Of a stretch of DNA of 49,658 bases, positions 17,021 through 27,782 are shown one piece after another. The stretch spans positions 1 to 49,658 of IMG/VR virus record IMGVR_UViG_3300045999_010429; one strand, given 5' to 3'. Position numbers and translations under genes: made by a program. Source of the DNA: a virus. Under the pieces are notes generated by a model. The model did no database searches, was not told the origin of the DNA, and saw only the letters and a program-made list of their open reading frames with translations. The first letter of the stretch is position 1. Each line of letters starts with the position of its first letter.

Positions 17021-17954
17021 TTCACTAAATACTTTTCTCCGCAGCTTTGCAGCTATCGGACACGTAAATCCCTCTGGAAGTCATATTGGAGGTCTTGGCG
17101 GTTTTCTTAAATCTATAGGAGCTGCTATTAGATACCTACAACCTACTAGAGTTATTCTTGTGTTTGACGGACAAGGAGGATCTACTAACAAAAGATACCT
17201 CTATCCGGAATATAAAGCTAACCGGCATATAACAAAGATATCAAACTGGGATGCTTTTGACAACCAGGAAGAAGAATCAGAATCGATAACGGCTCAAATC
17301 GTGCGTCTGGTTGATTATCTCAAGTGTCTCCCCGTTGATTTAGTTATTATAGATAAAGTAGAAGCCGACGATGTTATTGGGTATCTCTCAAGGCAATTTA
17401 ACGAACAAGTATTTATACTATCTACCGATCAAGACTACCTGCAGCTTGTAACAGAGAAAGTATCCGTCTACTCTCCGATTAAAAAAATTATCTATACTCC
17501 TACCAACATAACTAAGGAGTACGGTATCCCACCTCACAATTTCCTTACTCATAAGATTATTGTAGGCGATAAAGGGGATAACGTTCCAGGAGTCAAGGGT
17601 ATTGCAGCAAAAACGTTAATTAAGCTATTTCCCACTATAACTACCGAAGATAGAGTTACGTTAAAAGACTTGTTAAAAGAGTGTGAAGGAAAGGATAAAA
17701 GATACGCAGATGTCTATAATTTTCGAAAGCAGCTTGAAATAAATCAAAAGCTGATGGATTTAGAGAATCCAAATATCCCTGAACCAGATAAAGAAACTTT
17801 GAATAACGTGGTAGCTAACCCAAGCAGTAATTTTAATCCCGAGCATTTTATTAAACTGTACAACGAAGACCAATTAGGAAAAACCTTAATGAGTCCTCAC
17901 CTATGGCTTAATGAAATATTTACAAATTTATCCAAATACGAGTTGAAAGATTGA
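16938..17954 (+). CDS. 5'-3' exonuclease / RNase H of the FEN family (T4 Rnh-like)
   Basis: About 338 residues from the ATG at 16938; a TTG at 16920 and an ATG at 16953 are alternatives. All of these starts lie inside the end of denV. FEN family motifs are visible: an N-terminal VLLVDSLNTFLRS, VILVFDGQGG, an EADDVIGYLS acidic motif, STDQDYLQL, and a helix-hairpin-helix VGDKGDNVPGVKGIAAKT. The enzyme removes RNA primers from lagging-strand fragments. This complements the polymerase at 35614, which lacks a 5' nuclease domain. The overlap with denV implies coupled translation. Confidence 0.87.
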   Translation: MDYRKMFEQMEKQEAVPLYRNSRVLLVDSLNTFLRSFAAIGHVNPSGSHIGGLGGFLKSIGAAIRYLQPTRVILVFDGQGGSTNKRYLYPEYKANRHITKISNWDAFDNQEEESESITAQIVRLVDYLKCLPVDLVIIDKVEADDVIGYLSRQFNEQVFILSTDQDYLQLVTEKVSVYSPIKKIIYTPTNITKEYGIPPHNFLTHKIIVGDKGDNVPGVKGIAAKTLIKLFPTITTEDRVTLKDLLKECEGKDKRYADVYNFRKQLEINQKLMDLENPNIPEPDKETLNNVVANPSSNFNPEHFIKLYNEDQLGKTLMSPHLWLNEIFTNLSKYELKD

Positions 17955-17976
17955 GTAAGATTAATTAAATTAAGTT

Positions 17977-19350
17977 ATGAGCGTTCTAAATCAACTAAAT
18001 GCCTACGGTGTAAGCTTTCAAATTAAAGTTCTATCAAGCTTACTTAAGCATAGAGAATTTTTGCAGAGTATCTATGATATCCTTGAAGAGGATTATTTTG
18101 ATAACCCAGCCCATAAGTGGATTGTAGAAGAGATTCTTAAGTATCACTATAAGTATCATACCACGCCCACCTTAGATGTACTTCAAGTAGAAGTAAAGAA
18201 GATAGAGAACGAGGTATTGAAAGTATCTGTAATTGAGCAGCTAAAAGAAGCTTACAAAGCATCTAACGAAGATAGAGATTTCGTAGAACAAGAGTTTTCC
18301 AACTTTTGTAAAAACCAGCAACTAAAGAAAGCCCTGCTATCTTCTGTTGAATTACTTGAGAAGGGACAGTACGACGATATTCGTTATCTTATTGATACTG
18401 CACTAAAAGCAGGTCAAGATAAAAATATCGGTCACGAGTACGAAAAGGATGCCGAGACTCGTTATCGACTAGAAGAAAGAGGCCCACAACCTACCCCCTG
18501 GGAGCATATAAATGAACTACTACAGGGAGGAATAGGATCCGGCGACTTAGGTATTATTTTCGGTAATCCGGGCGGAGGTAAGAGCTGGATGCTAGTTGCG
18601 TTAGGTGCAACGGTGGTAGCAGCAGGAGGTACAGTAGCTCACTATACACTCGAACTTTCAGAAACGTACATGGGTAAGAGATATGACGCTATTTTTACCG
18701 GTATCAGAATACAGGATTTAGGTAAACATAGAAAAGAAGTAGATGAGGCGGTAGGCAAACTACCCGGCAAGCTAATCATCAAGGAATTCTCAATGGGTAA
18801 AGCATCTATATCTACTATTGAGAGTCATATTCAGAAAATTACCGACCTTGGACATAAACCAGACCTTATCATTATTGACTACGTTGATCTCCTGAAGTCA
18901 AAAAGAAAATCTATAGACAGAAAAGATGAGATCGATGATATTTATGTCTCCACCAAAGCACTTGCTCGTGATATTAAGATTCCTATTTGGACTGTATCTC
19001 AGGTAAATCGAGCCGGTGCAAAAGATGACGTTATCGAAGGCGACAAAGCAGCCGGGTCTTACAACAAGATTATGATTGCAGACTTTGCGATGTCATTGTC
19101 TAGAAAGAGGTTAGATAAAGTAAACGGTACAGGTAGGGCACATATCATGAAAAACCGGTACGGTGGTGACGGTATGACTTATCCTGTAAAAATTAATACT
19201 GAAAACGGTAATATTGAGATTCAAGCACGCGAAATGGGTGAGGATGAATTTGTTCAAGAAGGATCTCCCATCCCAGGAAAACCCGTTACCGGATTCAGTG
19301 CAGAAGAGAAAAATTTTCTACAACAAAGGTTTTTTGAATTAGGGAAATAA
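17977..19350 (+). CDS. Replicative DnaB-type helicase (T4 gp41-like)
   Basis: The 457-residue protein has a helical N-terminal domain followed by a RecA-like helicase core. Walker A is GNPGGGKS at about residues 193-201, Walker B is LIIIDYVDLL near 300, and a later VSQVNRAGAKDD motif matches DnaB motif H4. It probably unwinds the fork as a hexamer. No zinc-finger/TOPRIM primase domain is present in the chain, so primase must be separate and lies outside what I can identify here. It follows the exonuclease gene by 22 bp. Confidence 0.88.
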   Translation: MSVLNQLNAYGVSFQIKVLSSLLKHREFLQSIYDILEEDYFDNPAHKWIVEEILKYHYKYHTTPTLDVLQVEVKKIENEVLKVSVIEQLKEAYKASNEDRDFVEQEFSNFCKNQQLKKALLSSVELLEKGQYDDIRYLIDTALKAGQDKNIGHEYEKDAETRYRLEERGPQPTPWEHINELLQGGIGSGDLGIIFGNPGGGKSWMLVALGATVVAAGGTVAHYTLELSETYMGKRYDAIFTGIRIQDLGKHRKEVDEAVGKLPGKLIIKEFSMGKASISTIESHIQKITDLGHKPDLIIIDYVDLLKSKRKSIDRKDEIDDIYVSTKALARDIKIPIWTVSQVNRAGAKDDVIEGDKAAGSYNKIMIADFAMSLSRKRLDKVNGTGRAHIMKNRYGGDGMTYPVKINTENGNIEIQAREMGEDEFVQEGSPIPGKPVTGFSAEEKNFLQQRFFELGK

Positions 19351-19352
19351 GC

Positions 19353-19359
19353 TATTTAT
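19353..19359 (+). promoter_or_regulatory. Candidate late promoter motif TATTTAT
   Basis: GCTATTTATTAC begins 2 nt after the helicase stop codon and lies 20 nt before the ATG at 19380. It is one of the recurring set. Confidence 0.35.
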
Positions 19360-19379
19360 TACTACAAAAGTTGTCAGAT

Positions 19380-19595
19380 ATGAGTATTGCAGAATTATAT
19401 GTAGAGAAAAGAACCCCATTCGCACCTCCTGTAAATCAAACTACCTACGAGCAGTTCGTATTTGAGATGGAAAGAACAGGTACCAACAACTTGGTAGCAA
19501 GAGATATGGTTGATCCTACTTTCCGTCCTCCGCAAGCTTCTGATAGCTATCTAGCCCAGAAATTTCAAGAAGGGCTGAATTCAAACCTACAGTAA
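19380..19595 (+). CDS. Hypothetical small protein
   Basis: From the ATG at 19380 the product is 71 residues; a TTG 9 nt upstream is a less likely start. It is soluble and Pro/Phe/Thr-rich (FAPPVNQTTYEQF, PTFRPPQASD), with no family that I recognise. It lies between the helicase and the ribonucleotide reductase. The candidate late motif upstream suggests it may be expressed apart from the replication genes. Confidence 0.58.
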   Translation: MSIAELYVEKRTPFAPPVNQTTYEQFVFEMERTGTNNLVARDMVDPTFRPPQASDSYLAQKFQEGLNSNLQ

Positions 19596-19610
19596 TTTAC
19601 TAAACAGGTT

Positions 19611-19639
19611 ATGATCTTAACGGCATCGTAAGATCGCCG
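19611..19639 (+). promoter_or_regulatory. Two mutually exclusive hairpins in the RNR leader
   Basis: GATCTTA at 19613-19619 pairs perfectly with TAAGATC at 19629-19635. Alternatively CGGCATC at 19621-19627 pairs with GATCGCCG at 19632-19639 with one bulged C. The two structures share bases and cannot form together. Tiny frames begin at 19611 (6 codons) and 19641 (11 codons) ahead of the reductase ATG. A switch or attenuator role is speculative. Confidence 0.3.
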
Positions 19640-19683
19640 AATGAAAAACCTATCTATAAAACTATTAAAAAACTAAAACAAAA

Positions 19684-21540
19684 ATGGACATTTCGCAAAG
19701 CATCCTTTCAGACTTGACGGTGTATATGAAGTATGCAAAATTTAATCCAGAACTAAACAGAAGAGAGTCCTGGAAAGAATTAGTAGACAGAAACAAGGAA
19801 ATGCACTTAAAAAAATTCCCTCATTTAAAAGAGGAAATTGAGGATGCTTATAAGTTTGTCCATGACAAAAAAGCTTTACCGTCAATGCGTTCTATGCAGT
19901 TTGCCGGTAAGCCTATTGAAATTAGTCCTAACCGCATCTACAACTGTGCCTATCTTCCTATCGACGATTGGAGAGCCTTTGGAGAAACCATGTTCTTACT
20001 TCTTGGAGGTACAGGTGTAGGTTATTCAGTACAAAAGCATCACGTAGAGAAACTACCTGAGATTAGAAAGCCGGATCCGAAAAAGAATCGCCGTTTTTTA
20101 ATTGGCGATAGTATTGAAGGATGGGCCGATGCAGTAAAGGTATTGGTGCGCTCCTACTTTGAAGGAGGTTCTACCCCGGTATTTGATTTTTCTGATATCC
20201 GTCCGAAAGGAGCACAGTTAATTACTTCAGGCGGTAAAGCACCTGGCCCTCAACCTCTAAAAGAATGTCTACTTAAGATTCAAGGCGTTCTTGATAGTAA
20301 GCAAAATAACGATAAATTAACTCCAATTGAGGTTCACGATATTATATGCCATATTGCAGATGCGGTATTGACCGGCGGTATTCGTAGAGCAGCTCTAATC
20401 AGTCTATTTAGTGCAGATGACGAAGAGATGATTTCTGCTAAAGCAGGTGCTTGGTGGGAGCGTAATCCTCAAAGAGGACGCGCTAACAACTCTGCTGTAC
20501 TTCTCCGCAGTAAAGCAACCGAAGACTTCTTCATGACTCTGTGGGAGAAGATTAAAGCATCAGGCGCAGGAGAACCGGGTATTTATTTCAATAACGATAA
20601 AGACTGGGGAACCAATCCGTGCTGTGAAATCGCTCTACGTCCTTACCAGTTTTGTAACCTCTGTGAAGTAAACGTATCAGACGTTGTAGATCAAGAAGAT
20701 CTAAATGCGCGTGTAAAAGCAGCTGCATTTATCGGAACACTCCAAGCCTCCTACACCAACTTTCATTACTTACGTCCAGTATGGCAGCGCACTACTGAAA
20801 AAGACGCTTTGATCGGTGTAGGTATGACAGGTATTGGATCAGGTGCAGCTCAAAAATTAGACCTCAAGCAAGCCGCTCAAATTGTAAAAGAAGAAAACGA
20901 AAGAGTAGCCAAGATAATCGGTATCAATTCGGCTGCAAGATGTACTACTATTAAACCTTCTGGTACCTCGTCCTTGACCCTCGGTACCTCAAGCGGTATT
21001 CATGCTTGGCATAATGATTATTATATTCGCCGTATTCGTGTAGGTAAGAATGAAGCTATATATACTCATCTATCTATACATCACCCCGAGCTTATCGAAG
21101 ACGAGTACTTCCGTCCGCACGATACTGCAGTTATTTCTGTACCGCAAAAAGCACCTGCTGGATCAATTTTACGTCATGAATCTGCCTTACAGCTTCTTGA
21201 AAGAGTAAAGTTTTTCTATCAAAACTGGATCAAGCCAGGTCACAGAACTGGTCAAAATACACACAATATATCTGCTACCGTATCTATAAAGGAGAGTGAG
21301 TGGGAAGAAGTAGGAAAGTGGATGTGGGAAAACCGTAAGTTCTATAACGGACTTTCAGTACTACCGTTCTCAGAACATACTTACAAGCAAGCGCCTTTTG
21401 AAGATTGTACTGAAGAGCAGTACAGAGAACTTATGAAAAGCTTACACAACGTAGATTTGTCACAAGTAATTGAATTTGTTGACAGTACAAATCTAATGGG
21501 AGAGGTAGCGTGTGCTGGCGGAGCTTGTGAAATAGTTTAG
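19684..21540 (+). CDS. nrdJ: Class II (adenosylcobalamin-dependent) ribonucleotide reductase
   Basis: The 618-residue protein has reductase signatures. These are NRIYNCAYLP with the first active-site Cys, LLLGGTGVGYSVQ, the NPCCEIAL active-site loop at about residue 311 and a C-terminal redox pair in CAGGACEIV. The overall pattern fits the monomeric B12-dependent type, and no small radical-generating subunit gene is present nearby. It makes deoxynucleotides for phage DNA synthesis without oxygen but needs host cobalamin. It is shorter than Lactobacillus-type RTPR (about 740 residues). The 88-bp leader holds two alternative hairpins. Confidence 0.85.
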   Translation: MDISQSILSDLTVYMKYAKFNPELNRRESWKELVDRNKEMHLKKFPHLKEEIEDAYKFVHDKKALPSMRSMQFAGKPIEISPNRIYNCAYLPIDDWRAFGETMFLLLGGTGVGYSVQKHHVEKLPEIRKPDPKKNRRFLIGDSIEGWADAVKVLVRSYFEGGSTPVFDFSDIRPKGAQLITSGGKAPGPQPLKECLLKIQGVLDSKQNNDKLTPIEVHDIICHIADAVLTGGIRRAALISLFSADDEEMISAKAGAWWERNPQRGRANNSAVLLRSKATEDFFMTLWEKIKASGAGEPGIYFNNDKDWGTNPCCEIALRPYQFCNLCEVNVSDVVDQEDLNARVKAAAFIGTLQASYTNFHYLRPVWQRTTEKDALIGVGMTGIGSGAAQKLDLKQAAQIVKEENERVAKIIGINSAARCTTIKPSGTSSLTLGTSSGIHAWHNDYYIRRIRVGKNEAIYTHLSIHHPELIEDEYFRPHDTAVISVPQKAPAGSILRHESALQLLERVKFFYQNWIKPGHRTGQNTHNISATVSIKESEWEEVGKWMWENRKFYNGLSVLPFSEHTYKQAPFEDCTEEQYRELMKSLHNVDLSQVIEFVDSTNLMGEVACAGGACEIV

Positions 21541-21571
21541 TATCTTCCCAGAAGATCTGCTATTTATTAAC

Positions 21572-21862
21572 ATGAATCTTCTAGACTTATTCAGAAGGAG
21601 TAGGCTCACTCCGGGAAACCCTAACGGAAACCGGCCGCCTACTACCTATCAAGATACTACAGTCGAAATGCGTAATGTTAGGTTCCCTCCTACTATTTCC
21701 CCGGGAGCTAACTACGATACTTATACAAGATTTGAAGAAGCAGCAACTGTAGCAGGAAACAGAGAACCTGTTGAGGTTACATATTATATGGTTACGGAAA
21801 CTAACGATTTTTTAATGACCGAAGACGATAACAATTTAATAACCGGTACCGATATAGTATAA
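21572..21862 (+). CDS. Hypothetical protein preceding the tail fiber
   Basis: The 96-residue protein has a basic N-terminus (LLDLFRRSRLTPGNPNG), a Tyr/Thr-rich middle and an acidic C-terminus with TETNDFLMTEDDNNLI. The family is unknown to me. It lies 25 bp before the tail fiber gene and has TATTTAT 4 nt before its ATG. A fiber-associated or virion role is inferred from position. Confidence 0.58.
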   Translation: MNLLDLFRRSRLTPGNPNGNRPPTTYQDTTVEMRNVRFPPTISPGANYDTYTRFEEAATVAGNREPVEVTYYMVTETNDFLMTEDDNNLITGTDIV

Positions 21863-21887
21863 AAAATTAAAATCAACAGTTAAACAA

Positions 21888-25096
<3,209 letters not shown>

Positions 25097-25115
25097 CTTT
25101 ATTAAAAGAACCGTT

Positions 25116-25580
25116 ATGAGCAGTTACAAGTCTACTAAGTTATTTGACGGATATTCTACTTGCTTTCGCCAATGGAAAGCAGAAACCACGCATTGCAAAT
25201 TTCTTCACGGATATGCAGTATCTTTTCGAGTATGGTTCGAAGGAGAGCTAGACGAGAGAAACTGGGTATGGGACTTCGGTGGAATGAAGCGTGCTAAGAA
25301 CACTATTCAAGGTAAAACTCCCAAGGATTTCTTTGCTTGGTTACTCGATCATACAACAGTCGTAGCTGAGGACGATCCTTATTTAGAGCATTTCAAACAA
25401 ATGAATAGAGACGGTATCATACAGTTACGTATACTACCTGCTGTAGGATGCGAGCGATTTGCTGAATACCTATACGGAGTTATTAACGACTTTTTAGCAG
25501 TAGAAACTAGCGGACGAGTAAAAGCCATAAAAGTAGAAGTATACGAGCACGAAAGGAATAGTGCTAGTTACGAGGGTTAA
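25116..25580 (+). CDS. queD: QueD-like 6-carboxytetrahydropterin synthase
   Basis: From the ATG at 25116 (a frame extends to 25059 but overlaps the previous gene) the product is 154 residues. QueD/6-pyruvoyltetrahydropterin synthase marks are visible: a THCKFLHGY motif with catalytic Cys and zinc His residues, a WVWDFGGMK segment, LLDHTTVVAEDDPY, and a final VEVYEHERNSASY Glu motif. It converts dihydroneopterin triphosphate to 6-carboxytetrahydropterin, step 2 of 7-deazaguanine synthesis. FolE (31557), QueE and QueC nearby supply the neighbouring steps. Confidence 0.87.
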   Translation: MSSYKSTKLFDGYSTCFRQWKAETTHCKFLHGYAVSFRVWFEGELDERNWVWDFGGMKRAKNTIQGKTPKDFFAWLLDHTTVVAEDDPYLEHFKQMNRDGIIQLRILPAVGCERFAEYLYGVINDFLAVETSGRVKAIKVEVYEHERNSASYEG

Positions 25581-25597
25581 TTAAAAATACAAAGGTT

Positions 25598-25726
25598 ATG
25601 TTCGAAGCAATTACACACGCATTAGGTCTTTGCGGAGACCAGCATCCAACTTTTTTAGGAGTTTTGTTGGAATTTCCACAAATTAATCATATATTCTATT
25701 ATATAAAACATGGAGGAAAACTATGA
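25598..25726 (+). CDS. Small ORF of 42 residues between queD and queE
   Basis: ATG at 25598 to TGA at 25724-25726 encodes MFEAITHALGLCGDQHP and a hydrophobic/aromatic C-terminal half. Its stop overlaps the next ATG as ATGA, and the start has the AAGGTTATG context seen at many genes here, supporting a real gene. The Cys-Gly-Asp-Gln-His stretch might bind metal. No family is recognised. Confidence 0.55.
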   Translation: MFEAITHALGLCGDQHPTFLGVLLEFPQINHIFYYIKHGGKL

Positions 25727-25950
25727 AGTGTTTAAAAAACTCAAAGACAGGTAACATTGTTCGCGTACCTGATCAACAAGCCAACCAAATGGCCGGATCG
25801 ACTTGGCAGTATATTCCCAAGTCTGAATGGAAAGCGGCTACCCGCGTAGTAGTAAATCAGCAACAAGAAGAAGAGTCTGATAAGAAAGAAAAGACTATCA
25901 GCGAGAAAGCTCTTAAGCGTAAGAAGTTAAAAGAAAAACAAAGACAGTAA
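25723..25950 (+). CDS. Hypothetical charged small protein
   Basis: This 75-residue protein has an N-terminal part CLKNSKTGNIVRVPDQQA and a long Glu/Lys-rich C-terminal helix. It overlaps the upstream small ORF by 4 bp and is followed 1 bp later by queE, so it is translated as part of the que operon. Unusually for this window, its start is preceded by a strong Shine-Dalgarno sequence (GGAGG, 6 nt from ATG). Function unknown. Confidence 0.65.
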   Translation: MKCLKNSKTGNIVRVPDQQANQMAGSTWQYIPKSEWKAATRVVVNQQQEEESDKKEKTISEKALKRKKLKEKQRQ

Positions 25951-25951
25951 T

Positions 25952-26791
25952 ATGAGTAAAATAGATCCACACAAACTATTAATTTCTAGTGACTTCTACT
26001 CCGTCCAAGGTGAGGGTATCTCATCAGGAGTGCCCTCTTACTTTGTCCGTCTAGGTATTTGTAACCTAACCTGCGGTATGAGCCGGAAGTTTGCTAATCA
26101 GTTAGAGAAAGAAAAAAAACTAGAGGATGGAGAAATCTTTGTAGGTGACTTGCATGCTGAAGGCAAAGCAACTTGGACTTGTGATTCTACAAGTCAGTGG
26201 TTGTGGCGAGGCGAAGATAAAGACTTTCAGTACTTGATTGATCGCTGGAAGGAGCAGGATATCTACGATGATATTAAAGAAGGTAATATTCATATTATTT
26301 GGACAGGCGGTGAACCTACTATTAAAGGTCATCAGGTAGCAATTACCAACTTCTTTAAGTACTGGTCTACTCAAGAAAACTTTAACAATGACTACAACGT
26401 TTTTAACGAAATAGAAACTAACGGTACTGTCGTTATCGATAACGACCTGTTTGATATTATTGATCAAATTAATTGTTCACCTAAGCTCTCTAATTCTGGT
26501 ATGACTGCCAAGCAGCGTATCAATCCTGAAGCCATTAAACGAATAATGCAACATGGAAACTACCAATTCAAGTTTGTTATCTCGACTGAAGAAGATGTAC
26601 AGGAACTTTTCCGCGACTTTGTCGTACCATTTAGCATACCTCTTTCCAAAGTGGTTTGTATGCCAGGATTAGATGATGTTAAAGACTTTGAAGAGCGTAC
26701 CCAATTCTGTTTAGAAATGGCTAAAAAGTATAAGTTCCGTGGATTAACTCGTTTGCATATTGCAGCTTGGAATAAAACCTTAAATGTATAG
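25952..26791 (+). CDS. queE: QueE-like 7-carboxy-7-deazaguanine synthase (radical SAM)
   Basis: The 279-residue product has QueE signatures: FYSVQGEGISSGVPSYFVRL, the start of the radical SAM motif at Cys37-x3-Cys41, WTGGEPTIKG and NEIETNGT. The expected third cysteine of CxxxCxxC is displaced. A stretch of about 33 residues separates Cys41 from WTCDST with Cys77, so the cluster ligands would be C37-x3-C41-x35-C77. It converts 6-carboxytetrahydropterin to 7-carboxy-7-deazaguanine. It starts 1 bp after the preceding gene (TAATATG). Confidence 0.87.
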   Translation: MSKIDPHKLLISSDFYSVQGEGISSGVPSYFVRLGICNLTCGMSRKFANQLEKEKKLEDGEIFVGDLHAEGKATWTCDSTSQWLWRGEDKDFQYLIDRWKEQDIYDDIKEGNIHIIWTGGEPTIKGHQVAITNFFKYWSTQENFNNDYNVFNEIETNGTVVIDNDLFDIIDQINCSPKLSNSGMTAKQRINPEAIKRIMQHGNYQFKFVISTEEDVQELFRDFVVPFSIPLSKVVCMPGLDDVKDFEERTQFCLEMAKKYKFRGLTRLHIAAWNKTLNV

Positions 26792-26792
26792 T

Positions 26793-26933
26793 ATGAAAGA
26801 ATTGCTAAAGGATATCAAGGCATTTCTTATTAAACACAGATTTACAATTCTCTGTATTATAGTTGTTGCTTATTTGGTAATTGACTGGGCAGATATAAAA
26901 CAGGGTATTATAGATGGGTGGTCAAGCAAGTAA
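26793..26933 (+). CDS. Small single-pass membrane protein (46 aa)
   Basis: ATG at 26793, one base after the queE stop codon, gives MKELLKDIKAFLIKHRF then a hydrophobic helix (TILCIIVVAYLVI) and a short acidic tail. The tight spacing after queE supports a real gene. Function unknown; small one-helix proteins are common in phage early regions. Confidence 0.55.
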   Translation: MKELLKDIKAFLIKHRFTILCIIVVAYLVIDWADIKQGIIDGWSSK

Positions 26934-26947
26934 AAATAATTAAACGT

Positions 26948-27037
26948 ATGATAGCTGTAGCAGCGATCGTAGTGCTTATTTTTGTAGCCGTGTACGGAAC
27001 TATCGATATGTGGAAGCAAACAAGAAAGCTGAAATGA
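26948..27037 (+). CDS. Tiny membrane peptide (29 aa) coupled to Smr gene
   Basis: ATG at 26948 encodes a hydrophobic helix (MIAVAAIVVLIFVAVYG) and a basic tail ending at TGA 27035-27037. Its stop overlaps the ATG at 27034 as ATGA. The overlap and the charge pattern (hydrophobic helix then KQTRKLK) suggest a genuine gene or a coupling leader for the Smr protein. Confidence 0.45.
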   Translation: MIAVAAIVVLIFVAVYGTIDMWKQTRKLK

Positions 27038-27240
27038 AAAAATTAGATCTACACGGACTCTCTCACCTAGAGGTTGAGGATAAAGTAGAGAACTTCGTTT
27101 TATTAAACGAACCGCCTTTCTGTATTATAACAGGTTATTCAGAGAAAATGAGAGAGATTGTTAAGCTAATACTTAATAAACACCGTTTACAGCACTATAT
27201 TCCAGCACATAATGCCGGAGAAATAATTGTAATAGATTAA
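27034..27240 (+). CDS. Smr-domain protein
   Basis: From the ATG at 27034 the product is 68 residues, essentially only an Smr (small MutS-related) domain. It has an N-terminal LDLHGLSHLEVEDKVENFV, then CIITGYSEKMREIVKLIL in place of the usual TGxG loop, and a C-terminal strand. Smr domains bind or nick branched DNA or cleave RNA. The LDLHG motif is retained. A GTG at 27010 would lengthen it but overlaps the upstream peptide. Its place inside the que cluster does not reveal a role. Confidence 0.72.
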   Translation: MKKLDLHGLSHLEVEDKVENFVLLNEPPFCIITGYSEKMREIVKLILNKHRLQHYIPAHNAGEIIVID

Positions 27241-27245
27241 AGTAT

Positions 27246-27506
27246 ATGAATCAAAAAACAACAGCTGAAAGCTTCTACGAAGCCATCAAGCATGTAGGCG
27301 CCGGAAGCCTCTACTACCTCACCCGCAAAAAGGACTCTAAAACAGACTTTGTTTTTGAACCTCTCGTTATTGATACAAAAGACAAGGAGTTGACCGTAAA
27401 GATTTTACAAAGGGCAATGGAGCACCCCGACTTCATAGCTTTTCCTGGAACCCCCGAAGCCTACAACTTTATGCGCGGGGAAGTTGACAATACGACTGAA
27501 AAATAG
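27246..27506 (+). CDS. Hypothetical protein
   Basis: The 86-residue soluble protein has SFYEAIKHVGAGSLYYLTRK at the N-terminus and a FIAFPGTPEAYNFM segment. The family is unknown to me. It follows the Smr gene by 5 bp and belongs to the same run of small genes between queE and queC. Confidence 0.6.
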   Translation: MNQKTTAESFYEAIKHVGAGSLYYLTRKKDSKTDFVFEPLVIDTKDKELTVKILQRAMEHPDFIAFPGTPEAYNFMRGEVDNTTEK

Positions 27507-27518
27507 TATATTTAAAGA

Positions 27519-27755
27519 ATGACAATAACGTTAACACAAGAACATCTGTATATAGGTATTATAGCGTTTTTAGGCTTTTTACAGTTAGTGCAGTGGAAGT
27601 CTATTAAAAAGCTGCAAGATGAATGCGACAAGTTATGGGAGCAGTTAGGTACCCTGGTGTCTGGAGTAAGTAATCAGATAATCTCTATTCAAAAAGACCT
27701 TAACAGTAAAGAAGATAAAAAAACCGGTTCTGAGGCTAATCGGGATACAAAATAA
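27519..27755 (+). CDS. Small membrane-anchored coiled-coil protein
   Basis: This 78-residue protein has a membrane helix at about residues 9-26 (YIGIIAFLGFLQLVQW), then a coiled-coil segment (SIKKLQDECDKLWEQLGTL) and a polar tail. It could be an i-spanin-like or simply a membrane accessory protein; the sequence does not decide. TATATTTA lies just upstream of its ATG, with TTGA 19 nt before that. Confidence 0.55.
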   Translation: MTITLTQEHLYIGIIAFLGFLQLVQWKSIKKLQDECDKLWEQLGTLVSGVSNQIISIQKDLNSKEDKKTGSEANRDTK

Positions 27756-27782
27756 TACGCTTCTAACTCTAATTTTTAACAG

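Noticed and set aside
19596-19683. Cobalamin riboswitch before the B12-dependent reductase
   Set aside because: The leader is only 88 bp, without the B12-box pattern; only short alternative hairpins are present.
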